NCBI RefSeq assembly: GCF_900090285.1
Contig: NZ_LT607754.1
Span: 6,102,001 to 6,166,000 of the forward strand
Direction: 5' to 3'
DNA length: 64,000 nucleotides
DNA from: Micromonospora inositola
Lineage (GTDB): Bacteria > Actinomycetota > Actinomycetes > Mycobacteriales > Micromonosporaceae
A program made the translations under genes and the position numbers. Below the pieces are notes generated by a model. It did no database searches. It worked only from the letters and a program-made list of their open reading frames with translations, and had not been told where the DNA came from. Shown here piece after piece: positions 40,547 through 49,456 of the stretch. The number at the start of each line of letters is the position of its first letter. The first letter of the stretch is position 1.

Positions 40547-41467
40547 GTGCTCGACCCACACGAGCTCTACGAACTCACCGACGAGCTGCCCGAACTCGGT
40601 CAACCGGTGCTGATCCAGGCGCTCACCGGCTTCGTCGACGCCGGCAACGCCACCCGGCTGGCCCGTGAGCAGCTGCTCACCTCCCTCCAGGCGCGGCCGA
40701 TCGCCCGGTTCGACGTCGACCAGCTCTTCGACTACCGCTCCCGCCGCCCGGTGATGACCTTCGTCGAGGACCGCTGGACCGACTACGACGCCCCGGCGCT
40801 GGAGCTGCACCTGCTCCACGACGACGACGAGACGCCCTTCCTGCTGCTCACCGGCCCCGAGCCGGACGTCCAGTGGGAGCGCTTCGTGGCCGCGGTCGCC
40901 GGGCTCTCCGCCCGGCTGGACGTCCGGCTCACCGTCGGGCTCAACTCCATCCCGATGGCGGTGCCGCACACCCGTCCCACCGGGGTCACCGCGCACGCCA
41001 CCCGCCGGGAGCTGATCGCCGGCTACGAGCCGTGGCTGCAACGGGTGCAGGTGCCGGGCAGCGTCGGCCACCTGCTGGAGTACCGCCTCGGCGAGCAGGG
41101 CCGCGACGCGCTCGGCTTCGCCGCGCACGTGCCGCACTACGTCGCCCAGACCGAGTACCCGGCCGCCGCCGAGGCCCTGCTCGCCTCGGTGTCCCGCAGC
41201 ACCGGCCTGCTGCTGCCCGGCGACGGGCTGCGCGCGGCCGCCGAGGTGGTCCGGGTGGAGATCGACCGCCAGGTCGCCCAGACCGAGGAGGCGGCCACCC
41301 TGGTCCAGGCCCTGGAGGAGCAGTACGACGCGTTCGCCCGGGGCCGCGGCGAGAAGAACCTGCTGGCCGCCGAGACCGGCCCGCTGCCCACCGCCGATGA
41401 ACTCGGCGCCGAGCTGGAACGCTTCCTCGCCGAACAGACCCGGCCGAACGACACCCCCGGCTCCTGA
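40547..41467 (+). CDS. PAC2-family protein (proteasome assembly chaperone-like)
   Basis: A 306-residue cytosolic protein. The N-terminal half shows PVLIQALTGFVDAGNATRLA, the start of the PAC2 fold, and the C-terminal part is helical and charged (TLVQALEEQYDAFARGRGEK). Actinobacterial PAC2 proteins have homology to eukaryotic proteasome assembly factors; the bacterial job is not settled. GTG 40547 has AGGGAGG at 40531-40537. The frame is open upstream without a ribosome site. Confidence 0.85.
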   Translation: MLDPHELYELTDELPELGQPVLIQALTGFVDAGNATRLAREQLLTSLQARPIARFDVDQLFDYRSRRPVMTFVEDRWTDYDAPALELHLLHDDDETPFLLLTGPEPDVQWERFVAAVAGLSARLDVRLTVGLNSIPMAVPHTRPTGVTAHATRRELIAGYEPWLQRVQVPGSVGHLLEYRLGEQGRDALGFAAHVPHYVAQTEYPAAAEALLASVSRSTGLLLPGDGLRAAAEVVRVEIDRQVAQTEEAATLVQALEEQYDAFARGRGEKNLLAAETGPLPTADELGAELERFLAEQTRPNDTPGS

Positions 41468-41614
41468 CCGCCGGGCCGGGCCCGGTCGGTTCGGCTGCCG
41501 AGCCGGCCACCGCGCCCCGGCTCGTGACCGCCGGGGCCCGCCCGGCCGATTCGGGCCGCGACACCCGGGGCGGCCGAGGCGGCGCGGCGGGCGGCGATGC
41601 GGCAGGCTGAAGGC

Positions 41615-42412
41615 ATGCGCCTGGCGACCTGGAACGTCAACTCGGTGAAGGCCCGCCTCCCCCGGCTGCTCGACTGGCTGGCCACCACGAAGCCCGACGT
41701 CGCCTGCCTGCAGGAGACCAAGTGCCCCGACGGGGCGTTCCCGGTCACCGAGGTGGGCGAGCTGGGCTACGAGGTGGCCAGCCACAGCGACGGCCGGTGG
41801 AACGGGGTGGCCATCCTCTCCCGGGTCGGGCTGGCCGACGTTGCCGTCGGGTTCCCCGGCGAGCCCGGCTTCCCCGAGCCGGAGGCCCGGGCCATCTCGG
41901 CGACCTGCGACGGGCTGCGGGTCTGGTCGGTGTACGTGCCGAACGGCCGCGCCCCCGACGACCCGCACTACGCGTACAAGCTGGCCTGGTTCGCCGCGCT
42001 GCGCGACGCGCTCGAACCGGAGCTGACCGGCGGGCTGCCCCTCGCGGTCTGCGGCGACTTCAACGTCGCACCGACCGACGCCGACGTCTGGGACCCGGCG
42101 CTCTTCGTCACCTCCACCCACGTCACCCCCGCCGAGCGGGCGGCCCTGGCCGCGCTGCGCGACCTCGGGCTCAGCGACGTGGTGCCCACCCCGATGAAGG
42201 GCCCGCACCCCTTCACCTACTGGGACTACCGGGCCGGGATGTTCCACCAGAACAAGGGCATGCGGATCGACCTGGTGTACGCCTCCGCGCCGTTCGCCCG
42301 CACGGTCCGCTCCGCCTACGTGGACCGGGAGGCGCGCAAGGGCAAGGGCCCCTCCGACCACGCCCCGATCGTGGTGGACGCCGACCTGGTACCGGCCGTC
42401 GAGGGGTTCTGA
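41615..42412 (+). CDS. xth: Exodeoxyribonuclease III
   Basis: A 265-residue member of the exonuclease III/AP endonuclease family. It has TWNVNSVKAR, LQETKCP with the metal Glu, VYVPNGR, GDFNVAPTDADVWD and the C-terminal SDHAPIVV with the catalytic Asp-His. It cuts at abasic sites and removes 3' blocks in base-excision repair. ATG 41615 matches the usual N-terminus (MRLATWNVNS). The frame starts 18 bp earlier at another ATG that is less likely. Confidence 0.93.
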   Translation: MRLATWNVNSVKARLPRLLDWLATTKPDVACLQETKCPDGAFPVTEVGELGYEVASHSDGRWNGVAILSRVGLADVAVGFPGEPGFPEPEARAISATCDGLRVWSVYVPNGRAPDDPHYAYKLAWFAALRDALEPELTGGLPLAVCGDFNVAPTDADVWDPALFVTSTHVTPAERAALAALRDLGLSDVVPTPMKGPHPFTYWDYRAGMFHQNKGMRIDLVYASAPFARTVRSAYVDREARKGKGPSDHAPIVVDADLVPAVEGF

Positions 42413-42471
42413 GCCGCCCCGCCGTCGTCGCGGCCCGGACCGGCGGCCGGGCCGGTCGTTAGTGTGAAGGC

Positions 42472-42798
42472 ATGGCAGTCGTGAAGATCAACGCGATCGA
42501 CGTCCCGCCCGGCTCCGGTGAGGAGCTGGAGAAGCGGTTCGCGGCCCGGGCCGGCGCGGTGGAGAACTCACCCGGCTTCCTCGGCTTCGAGCTGCTCCGC
42601 CCGGTCGCCGGGGAGAGCCGCTACTTCGTCTACACCCGCTGGGAGTCCGAGGAGGCGTACCGGGCGTGGGCGGCAGGCCCGTCCCGGGCCGCGCACGCCG
42701 GCGGCGGCGGCGAGGGTGGCGAGCAGCGCCGGCCGGTCGCCAGCGGCGCGACGCTGCTGGAGTTCGAGGTGGTCCAGCAGGTGCCCGGCAAGGGCTGA
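42472..42798 (+). CDS. Antibiotic biosynthesis monooxygenase-like (haem-degrading type) protein
   Basis: A 108-residue single-domain ABM protein. NSPGFLGFELLRPVAGE and YFVYTRWESEEAYRAW are as in the HmoB/IsdG-like family, including the Asn near the start (VENSPGF). A Gly-rich insert (GGGGEGG) separates the last strand. It may act on haem or on an antibiotic-type substrate; IsdG-like catalytic residues are only partly kept. ATG 42472 follows TAGTGT (42460-42465) by 6 nt, so a leaderless mRNA is likely. Confidence 0.75.
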   Translation: MAVVKINAIDVPPGSGEELEKRFAARAGAVENSPGFLGFELLRPVAGESRYFVYTRWESEEAYRAWAAGPSRAAHAGGGGEGGEQRRPVASGATLLEFEVVQQVPGKG

Positions 42799-42804
42799 GC
42801 CCGG

Positions 42805-43485
42805 TCAGGGCCGGCGGGTGTCGACCAGTGAGGCGAACGCGATCACGTTGTCCGCGTAGCCGGTCCTTCCGCCCAGCCAATCGCCGCCGCAGGTGATCAG
42901 GCGCAGCCCCGGCGGCCCGTCGTCGCCGTACACCCGGTCGGCCGGCAGGTTCGCCTTGTCGAAGTGCTCGACCGTGTCGACCTTGAAGGTCACCAGGCTC
43001 CGGTCCGACCGGGTCACCTCGATCCGGTCGCCGGGCTTGAGCTTGCCCAGCTCGTAGAAGACCGCCCGGCCGCTCTTGGTGTCCACGTGCCCGACGATGA
43101 TCGCCCGGCCCGGCTCCCCCGGCGTCGGGCCGCGGTCGTACCAGCCGGTCTGGTTGTGCTTGCTCAGCGGCGGCACGGCGATCGAGCCGTCCCTGGCCTG
43201 CCCGACCGGGATCACCGGCGCGCTGACCTTGATCGCCGGCACGGAGAGGCTGACCGGGCGGCTCGCCGGCAGCCGGTTCTCCGGCTGCGGGTCGCCCTGC
43301 GCGGGGCGCGCCGGATCGGCGGCCCAGTCGAACGGCCCGGCGGTGCGGCCGAGCCCGGCCCCGGTGGCGAAGACCCCGATCAGGACCAGCACCACGGCCA
43401 ACGGCGCCGACCAGCGGCTGCGCCCCGCCCCCGGGTCACGCCGGGCCGAGCGGGCGGCCGGCTGCGGAGCGGGATGCGAGGCCAT
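42805..43485 (-). CDS. Class F sortase
   Basis: A 226-residue sortase with a cytosolic tail, a membrane helix (about 26-48) and a sortase fold. The catalytic His is H133 in VGHVDT, the Cys is C199 in LITCGGD, and the Arg is probably R207. The arrangement and short size match class F sortases of actinobacteria. Upstream, on the same strand with 7 bp between, is a secreted protein with a C-terminal helix and an Arg tail, a likely partner. ATG 43485 is preferred; a GTG at 43512 overlaps that upstream gene. Confidence 0.88.
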   Translation of the reverse strand: MASHPAPQPAARSARRDPGAGRSRWSAPLAVVLVLIGVFATGAGLGRTAGPFDWAADPARPAQGDPQPENRLPASRPVSLSVPAIKVSAPVIPVGQARDGSIAVPPLSKHNQTGWYDRGPTPGEPGRAIIVGHVDTKSGRAVFYELGKLKPGDRIEVTRSDRSLVTFKVDTVEHFDKANLPADRVYGDDGPPGLRLITCGGDWLGGRTGYADNVIAFASLVDTRRP

Positions 43486-43492
43486 GGCGTAC

Positions 43493-44068
43493 TCAGCGGC
43501 TGGCGGCGCCACGGACGGTACGGGGCCGGCGGGACGCCACCACGCCGACGGTCGCCCCGGCCAGGGTCAGCGCGAGCCCCACCGGCACGAGCAGGCCGCC
43601 GAGACCGAGCCCGCCGGCGGTGCCGCCGAAGCCGGTCGCCGGCCCACGGCTCGGCCCACGGCTCGACTCGACCCGCTTGACCACCTGCAGCATCGTCGAC
43701 GCGGTCTGGCCGCCCGGGCACTCCAGCTTGACCCGGTAGTTGCCGGGACGGGTCCGCTCCCTGACCATCGGCGAGGCGGTCAGCAGCCCGCGCTGCGGTT
43801 GCACCTGCACCCGGCCGAAGGCGTCCGACACCACGATGGCCGGCACCGAGTTGTCCCGGCAGCTCGCCCGGATGCCGACCAGGAAGCCGGGCTCCACGGT
43901 GCTCGGCGTGACCTCGACGAAGATCACGTCTTCGGGCTGCGACTGCGGCTGGCCGGGCGCCGGCTCGGCGACGGGGAACGGGGCGGCCAGGGCGGGTACC
44001 GCCCCGAGCAGCGGGGCGAACACGGCAGCCGCGATCACCAGCGCCGCGCGGCGCGTGACTGACACCAT
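43493..44068 (-). CDS. Secreted protein with C-terminal anchor, sortase-linked
   Basis: A 191-residue exported protein. The signal peptide ends at about 28 (ALA-AP). The ectodomain has VTPSTVEPGFLVGIRASC, a beta-type repeat. Near the C-terminus are a Gly/Thr-rich stretch, one hydrophobic helix (about 150-175) and a basic tail (RRPRTVRG). No LPxTG motif is obvious, so it is not a standard sortase substrate. Its stop is 7 bp before the sortase start and the two are certainly co-transcribed. It may be the target or a helper of the sortase. Confidence 0.7.
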   Translation of the reverse strand: MVSVTRRAALVIAAAVFAPLLGAVPALAAPFPVAEPAPGQPQSQPEDVIFVEVTPSTVEPGFLVGIRASCRDNSVPAIVVSDAFGRVQVQPQRGLLTASPMVRERTRPGNYRVKLECPGGQTASTMLQVVKRVESSRGPSRGPATGFGGTAGGLGLGGLLVPVGLALTLAGATVGVVASRRPRTVRGAASR

Positions 44069-44197
44069 GACCCCTCCCGGCGCGGTAGGGCGGTACCGGG
44101 CAGCGGGCCGCCCGTCCTGCCGTACGGGATGAATCCTCTCACCCCCGGCCGCACCTCACATCCGATCGGCCGAACCCTCGCGTAGGCTCGGGTCGCT

Positions 44198-44932
44198 GTG
44201 ACCTCCACCGACCAGAACCTCGCCGCCCCGCCCGCACACGCCGCGCGGATCCGCACCTTCCACCCCCGCCGGGGGCGGATGAGCGGCCGCCAGCTCGACG
44301 CGCTGGACCGGCTCTGGCCGGCGTACGGCCTGGACATCGCCGACCTCGACGGACCGTTCGATCCGACGGCGCTCTTCGGCCGGCAGGCCCCGCTGGTGCT
44401 GGAGATCGGGTCCGGCATGGGCGACGCCACCGCCGCGATGGCGGCGGCCGATCCGGACCGACACTATCTGGCGGTTGAGGTGCACACGCCCGGAATCGCC
44501 AACCTCCTCGACCTGGCGGACCGGCACGCGCCGGGCAACGTCCGGGTGGCCCGGGGCGACGCGTTGGACCTGGTCCGGGCGCTGCCGGAGGGCTCGCTGG
44601 ACGCGGTGCACGTCTTCTTCCCCGACCCGTGGCCGAAGGCCCGGCACCACAAGCGCCGGCTGATCCAGCCCGGCCACGTGGCGCTGCTGCGTTCCCGGCT
44701 GGCCCCGGGCGGGACGCTGCACTGCGCCACCGACTGGGCCGATTACGCCGAGTCGATGCGGGAGACCCTGACCGCCGACCCGGAGCTGGTCGACACCCAC
44801 GGCGGCTTCGCCCCCCGCCCCGCCCACCGCCCGGTGACCAAGTTCGAGCGCCGCGCCGTCACCGCCGGCCGTCCCGTCTTCGACCTGATCCACCGCCGGG
44901 TGGCCCCCACCCCCGCGCCCGTCCGGGGCTGA
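44198..44932 (+). CDS. trmB: tRNA (guanine-N7-)-methyltransferase
   Basis: A 244-residue SAM-dependent enzyme. LEIGSGMGDATAAMA is the cofactor motif, then FFPDPWPKARHHKRRL, the TrmB signature, and TDWADYAESM at the later substrate site. It would methylate G46 of tRNA. GTG 44198 is used; TAGGCT (44183-44188) precedes it by 9 nt and no ribosome site is seen. It is transcribed divergently from the sortase unit. Confidence 0.93.
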   Translation: MTSTDQNLAAPPAHAARIRTFHPRRGRMSGRQLDALDRLWPAYGLDIADLDGPFDPTALFGRQAPLVLEIGSGMGDATAAMAAADPDRHYLAVEVHTPGIANLLDLADRHAPGNVRVARGDALDLVRALPEGSLDAVHVFFPDPWPKARHHKRRLIQPGHVALLRSRLAPGGTLHCATDWADYAESMRETLTADPELVDTHGGFAPRPAHRPVTKFERRAVTAGRPVFDLIHRRVAPTPAPVRG

Positions 44933-45066
44933 GCCGCGGGCGCACCCCTCGGGTGGTCGGCGCTAGGCGCGGATCGGGACGCGTGGGACGGACCGCGCGC
45001 CCGGCGGGCGCCGCGGACGCCCCGGTTGGCGCGGCGACCCATGATCCAGGCACCATGGGGGGCGAT

Positions 45067-47580
45067 ATGACGCTCACTGCCGCGCTGCCTCGAAGCGCCG
45101 ACCCCGACACCCTCTTCGACGCGTTCGCCGGCTGGGCGAAGGAGCGCGGCCTCGACCTCTACCCCCACCAGGAGGAGGCGGTCATCGAAATCGTCTCCGG
45201 CGCGAACGTGATCATGAATACGCCGACCGGCTCGGGCAAGAGCCTGGTCGCGATCGCCGCCCACTTCGCCGCCCTGGCCGATGACCGGACCACCTTCTAC
45301 ACCGCGCCGATCAAGGCCCTGGTCTCGGAGAAGTTCTTCGCCCTCTGCGAGGTCTTCGGCGCGGAGAACGTCGGCATGCTCACCGGCGACGCCAGCGTCA
45401 ACGCCGACGCCCCGATCATCTGCTGCACGGCGGAGATCCTGGCCAACCTCGCGCTGCGCGAGGGCGCCCGGGCCGACGTCGGCCAGGTGATCATGGACGA
45501 GTTCCACTTCTACGCCGAGCCGGACCGGGGCTGGGCCTGGCAGGTGCCGATCATCGAACTGCCGCAGGCGCAGTTCGTCCTGATGTCCGCCACCCTCGGC
45601 GACACCACCCGGTTCGTCGACGACCTCACCCGGCGCACCGGCCGGCCGACCGCCGTCGTCCGCTCGGCCGAGCGGCCGGTCCCGCTCCTCTTCTCATACG
45701 CGATGACCCCGCTGCACGAGACCCTGGAGGAGCTCCTCCAGACCAAGCAGGCCCCGGTGTACGTCGTGCACTTCACCCAGGCCGCCGCGCTGGAACGCGC
45801 CCAGGCGCTGATGAGCGTCAACGTCTGCACCCGGGCCGAGAAGGACATGATCGCGCAGGCGATCGGGAACTTCCGGTTCACCTCCGGCTTCGGCAAGACG
45901 CTGTCCCGGCTGGTCCGGCACGGCATCGGCGTGCACCACGCCGGCATGCTGCCCAAGTACCGCCGCCTGGTGGAGACCCTGGCCCAGGCCGGGCTGCTCA
46001 AGGTCATCTGCGGCACCGACACCCTGGGCGTCGGCATCAACGTGCCGATCCGCACCGTGCTCTTCACCGGCCTGTCCAAGTACGACGGGACGCGCACCCG
46101 GCTGCTCAAGGCCCGCGAGTTCCACCAGATCGCCGGCCGGGCCGGACGGGCCGGCTTCGACACCCTCGGCCGGGTCGTGGTGCAGGCCCCCGAGCACGTC
46201 ATCGAGAACTCCAAGGCCCTGGCCAAGGCCGGCGACGACCCGAAGAAGCGCCGCAAGGTGGTCAAGAAGAAGCCGCCGGAGGGCTCGATCGGCTGGGGCG
46301 AGCCGACCTTCCAGCGCCTGGTCGAGGCCGAGCCGGAGCCGCTCACCTCCAGCTTCCAGGTCAGCCACTCGATGCTGCTCAACGTCATCGGCCGCCCCGG
46401 CGACGCGTTCGCCTCGATGCGGCACCTGCTCACCGACAACCACGAGGACCCGGCCGCCCAGCGCCGGCACATCCGCCGGGCCATCGCCATCTACCGGGCG
46501 CTCAAGGCCGGCGGCGTGGTCGAGCAGCTCGACGAGCCCGACGAGACCGGCCGCCGGGTCCGGCTCACCGTCGACCTCCAGCTCGACTTCGCGCTCAACC
46601 AGCCGCTCTCCCCCCTCGCCCTGGCGACGATCGAGCTGCTGGACCAGGAGTCCCCGTCGTACGCCCTCGACGTGCTCTCGGTGATCGAGTCGATCCTCGA
46701 CGACCCGCGCCAGGTGCTCTCCGCGCAGCAGTTCAAGGCGCGCGGCGAGGCGGTCGCCGCGATGAAGGCCGAGGGCATCGAGTACGAGGCCCGGCTGGAG
46801 CTCCTCGACGAGGTGACCTGGCCCAAGCCCCTCGCCGAGCTGCTGGACGGCGCGTACGAGATGTACCGGCAGGGGCACCCCTGGGTCGCCGACCACCAGC
46901 TCTCCCCCAAGTCCGTCGTCCGGGACATGTACGAGCGGGCGATGACCTTCACCGAGTACGTGCAGTTCTACGGGCTGTCCCGGTCGGAGGGCCTGGTGCT
47001 GCGGTACCTCGCCGACGCATACAAGACGCTGCGGCAGACCGTGCCCGAGGACGCCAAGACCGAGGATCTGGTCGACCTCATCGAGTGGCTGGGCGAGCTG
47101 GTCCGCCAGGTCGACTCCAGCCTGATCGACGAGTGGGAGCGGCTGCGCAACCCGTCCGACGTGGCGGAGGTGGCCCAGGCCCACGCCGCCCTGGACGACC
47201 GGCCGCCGGCGGTCACCCGCAACACGCGGGCGTTCCGGGTGCTGGTGCGCAACGCGCTGTTCCGGCGGGTCGAGCTGGCCGCCCTGCGCCGCTGGGACCT
47301 GCTCGGCGAACTCGACGCCGGGGACGGCTGGGACGCCGACGCCTGGGCGGACGCGCTGGAGCCGTACTTCGAGTCGTACGACTCCATCGGGGTGGGGCCG
47401 GACGCGCGCGGGCCGGCGCTGCTCATGATCGAGCAGGGTCGGGACCGGTGGGCCGTCCGGCAGATCCTCGACGACCCGGAGGGTGACCACGACTGGGGCA
47501 TCAGCGCGGAGGTCGATCTGGCCGCCTCCGACGAGGTGGGCGCCGCGGTCGTCCGGATCACCGCCGTCGGGCAGCTGTAG
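45067..47580 (+). CDS. DEAD/DEAH-box helicase with DUF3516 domain (Ski2-like)
   Basis: An 837-residue Ski2-like RNA helicase. Walker A is NTPTGSGKSLVA, the box is DEFHFY, motif III is MSATLG, and the second domain has GVHHAGMLPKYRR and QIAGRAGRAGFD. After the core, a Lys-rich linker (KKRRKVVKKK) leads to the C-terminal DUF3516 domain typical of actinobacteria. It probably acts in RNA turnover. ATG 45067 follows a G-rich ribosome site; an in-frame ATG at 45055 is also possible. A strong terminator follows. Confidence 0.92.
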   Translation: MTLTAALPRSADPDTLFDAFAGWAKERGLDLYPHQEEAVIEIVSGANVIMNTPTGSGKSLVAIAAHFAALADDRTTFYTAPIKALVSEKFFALCEVFGAENVGMLTGDASVNADAPIICCTAEILANLALREGARADVGQVIMDEFHFYAEPDRGWAWQVPIIELPQAQFVLMSATLGDTTRFVDDLTRRTGRPTAVVRSAERPVPLLFSYAMTPLHETLEELLQTKQAPVYVVHFTQAAALERAQALMSVNVCTRAEKDMIAQAIGNFRFTSGFGKTLSRLVRHGIGVHHAGMLPKYRRLVETLAQAGLLKVICGTDTLGVGINVPIRTVLFTGLSKYDGTRTRLLKAREFHQIAGRAGRAGFDTLGRVVVQAPEHVIENSKALAKAGDDPKKRRKVVKKKPPEGSIGWGEPTFQRLVEAEPEPLTSSFQVSHSMLLNVIGRPGDAFASMRHLLTDNHEDPAAQRRHIRRAIAIYRALKAGGVVEQLDEPDETGRRVRLTVDLQLDFALNQPLSPLALATIELLDQESPSYALDVLSVIESILDDPRQVLSAQQFKARGEAVAAMKAEGIEYEARLELLDEVTWPKPLAELLDGAYEMYRQGHPWVADHQLSPKSVVRDMYERAMTFTEYVQFYGLSRSEGLVLRYLADAYKTLRQTVPEDAKTEDLVDLIEWLGELVRQVDSSLIDEWERLRNPSDVAEVAQAHAALDDRPPAVTRNTRAFRVLVRNALFRRVELAALRRWDLLGELDAGDGWDADAWADALEPYFESYDSIGVGPDARGPALLMIEQGRDRWAVRQILDDPEGDHDWGISAEVDLAASDEVGAAVVRITAVGQL

Positions 47581-47594
47581 AAATTTCTCCGCGA

Positions 47595-47627
47595 GGGGCC
47601 GTCCGGTGCGTCCGGACGGCCCCTTTT
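47595..47627 (+). terminator. Rho-independent terminator of the helicase gene
   Basis: GGGGCCGTCCGG (47595-47606) pairs perfectly with CCGGACGGCCCC (47612-47623), with a 5-nt loop, and four T follow. It begins 14 bp after the stop. Confidence 0.88.
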
Positions 47628-47651
47628 GTGCCCTGGGCGATGTCAGGCCCG

Positions 47652-47677
47652 TCGATTAGAATGTATGTACTAATCGA
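47652..47677. promoter_or_regulatory. Operator-like dyad in the promoter of the next gene
   Basis: TCGATTAG (47652-47659) and CTAATCGA (47670-47677) are perfect 8-bp arms 10 bp apart, AT-rich in a GC-rich background. TAGAAT (47657-47662) inside may be the -10 box. The dyad ends 23 bp before the GTG at 47701, so a bound protein would block transcription. The regulator is unknown. Confidence 0.65.
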
Positions 47678-47700
47678 GTTCCTGACCTGGGAGGATGCTC

Positions 47701-48345
47701 GTGACCGCGCCCATCTCCACCCCCCTGTCGCCGTACGCCACCCTCCTCGGCTTCACCCGGTACGTCGACCGCACCGGGCCCACCAAGGCCACCTTCGTCG
47801 GCGGCCTGCGCAAGCAGCGCGCGAGCCGGCACGGGTTCAACCCGCACGGCCAGTTCGTCAAGGCGCTCAAGGCCGACGTCGCGTTCCACACCGGCGGCAC
47901 CCACCTCGCCCAGGTGGCCGACCTGGTCAAGCCCCGCTGGCGCCCGCTCTACCAGGCGCTCGTCCCCGGCGCCACGGCCTGGCTCCAGTCGCTCGGCGAG
48001 CCGGTGAATGTCGACCTCGCCCAGACCCGCGACGCCCTCGCGATGCTCGGCGACCTGCCCGTCAAGATCAATCCTCACTTCGGCGTCCGGTACGCCGACG
48101 GCCGCGCCGAGGCGGTCCGCCTGCACTTCGACGAGGCCCCGCCCAGCGAGGAGGCGACCCTAGCGACTCTGCACCTGATGGCCCGCCACATGGACGCGGT
48201 GCTCCCGCACGCCGAGCCGGTGCTGGTCGACGTCCGGCGCGGCAAGGCCCACCGCATGCCCGAGACAATCAAGCCCGAGCAGGTCGAGCAGTGGCTGGCC
48301 GGCGAGGCGGCGGCCTTCCGCGCCATCTGGTCCACCGCCGCCTGA
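47701..48345 (+). CDS. Conserved hypothetical protein (214 aa) under a dyad operator
   Basis: A soluble protein with PYATLLGFTRYVDRTGPTKA at the start, GFNPHGQFVKALKADVAFH in the middle and a His-containing LHLMARHMDAVLPHAEPVL. It resembles conserved actinobacterial hypotheticals I know without function. The GTG at 47701 is preferred because GGGAGG lies 6 nt upstream; the ATG at 47695 touches that site. The promoter dyad suggests tight repression. A 13-bp hairpin ends the unit. Confidence 0.7.
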   Translation: MTAPISTPLSPYATLLGFTRYVDRTGPTKATFVGGLRKQRASRHGFNPHGQFVKALKADVAFHTGGTHLAQVADLVKPRWRPLYQALVPGATAWLQSLGEPVNVDLAQTRDALAMLGDLPVKINPHFGVRYADGRAEAVRLHFDEAPPSEEATLATLHLMARHMDAVLPHAEPVLVDVRRGKAHRMPETIKPEQVEQWLAGEAAAFRAIWSTAA

Positions 48346-48383
48346 CCCCCCACACACAACGCCGGCCCACCGCCCGCCCGAAC

Positions 48384-48419
48384 GGATGCACGGAGAAAGG
48401 ACCCTCTCTCCGTGCATCC
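48384..48419. terminator. Perfect 13-bp bidirectional terminator
   Basis: GGATGCACGGAGA (48384-48396) pairs with TCTCCGTGCATCC (48407-48419), with a 10-nt loop, between the convergent hypothetical gene and the siderophore-binding protein gene. Confidence 0.75.
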
Positions 48420-48511
48420 ACCTGGGCGGACCGGCGGCGGGCGCCCGCCGCCGGCTCAGCCGACCGGGTCCGGGGCGAAGCGGGCGAGCGGGTTGGCCAG
48501 CGTCCCGACGA

Positions 48512-49456
48512 TCAGGCGGCCAGGTACTTCTCCAGGTCGTCGAGGATCTTGTTGGCGGCGCCGACACCGATGCCGGTCATCCAGACCTCGTCGGAGACCA
48601 CGTGGGCCTTGCCGGCCTTCACCGCGGGCAGACCCTGCCAGAGGGTGCCGCCGGTGACCTTGGCCTGCTCGGCGGCGGCCTTCTCGCCGTACGCCGTCAC
48701 GAAGATGACATCGCCGTCGACCTCGTTGATCCGCTCGGGGCTGACCAGGTCGAAGCGCTTGTCCTCCTTGCCGTCGAGCCGCTGCCGCGCCGGACGGCCC
48801 AGCCCGGTGTCGCCGACCACGATGCCGGAGAACGAGTCCGGGCCGTACACCCGGATGTTGCCCGGGATGAAGCGCACGATGGAGACCTCCCGCGTGGCGG
48901 CGTCGCCGAGCTTCGCGCCGAAGTCCTTGGCCCGCTTCTCGTACGTGCCCAGCAGGTCACGGGCCTGCTGCTCCTTGCCGAGGGCCTTGCCGTCGAGGAG
49001 CAGGTTCTCCTTCCAGGTGATGCCGACCTTCTCGGTGAAGACGGTCGGGGCGATGGCGCTCAGCTCGTCGTAGAACTTCTCCTGGCGGAACTTGCTGCCC
49101 AGGATGAGGTCCGGCTTGAGCGCGGTGATCGCCTCCAGGTCGGGCTCGGTGAGCACCCCGACCTCCTTGATGCCGGCCAGCTTCTCCGCGCCGAAGTAGG
49201 TCGGCCAGCTCTTCGCCTCACCGGCGGTGGCGGCGCCCACCGGCGTGACCCCCAGCGAGAGCGCGGTGTCGATCTTGTCGGTGTCGAGCACCACGACCCG
49301 CTTCGGGTCCGCCGGGACCTTGGTGGTGCCCATGGCATGGGTGATCTCCCGGGTCTCCCCGGTGGCCGCACCCGGGGCCGGGTCGCTCTCACCGCAGGCG
49401 GTGAGACCGACGCCGAGAGTCAGGGCCGCGGTGAGGGCGGCGGCGAGACGACGCAT
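48512..49456 (-). CDS. Siderophore ABC transporter substrate-binding lipoprotein
   Basis: A 314-residue class III binding protein. The lipobox is GLTAC (Cys21). Then come PKRVVVLDTDKIDTALSLG, the start of the FepB/FhuD-like domain, and EPDLEAITALKPDLILG. It binds ferric siderophore outside the membrane and hands it to the two permeases encoded upstream. The ATG at 49456 shares one base with the stop of the ATPase gene (TGATG), so it is translationally coupled. AAAGGAA precedes it. Confidence 0.92.
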   Translation of the reverse strand: MRRLAAALTAALTLGVGLTACGESDPAPGAATGETREITHAMGTTKVPADPKRVVVLDTDKIDTALSLGVTPVGAATAGEAKSWPTYFGAEKLAGIKEVGVLTEPDLEAITALKPDLILGSKFRQEKFYDELSAIAPTVFTEKVGITWKENLLLDGKALGKEQQARDLLGTYEKRAKDFGAKLGDAATREVSIVRFIPGNIRVYGPDSFSGIVVGDTGLGRPARQRLDGKEDKRFDLVSPERINEVDGDVIFVTAYGEKAAAEQAKVTGGTLWQGLPAVKAGKAHVVSDEVWMTGIGVGAANKILDDLEKYLAA

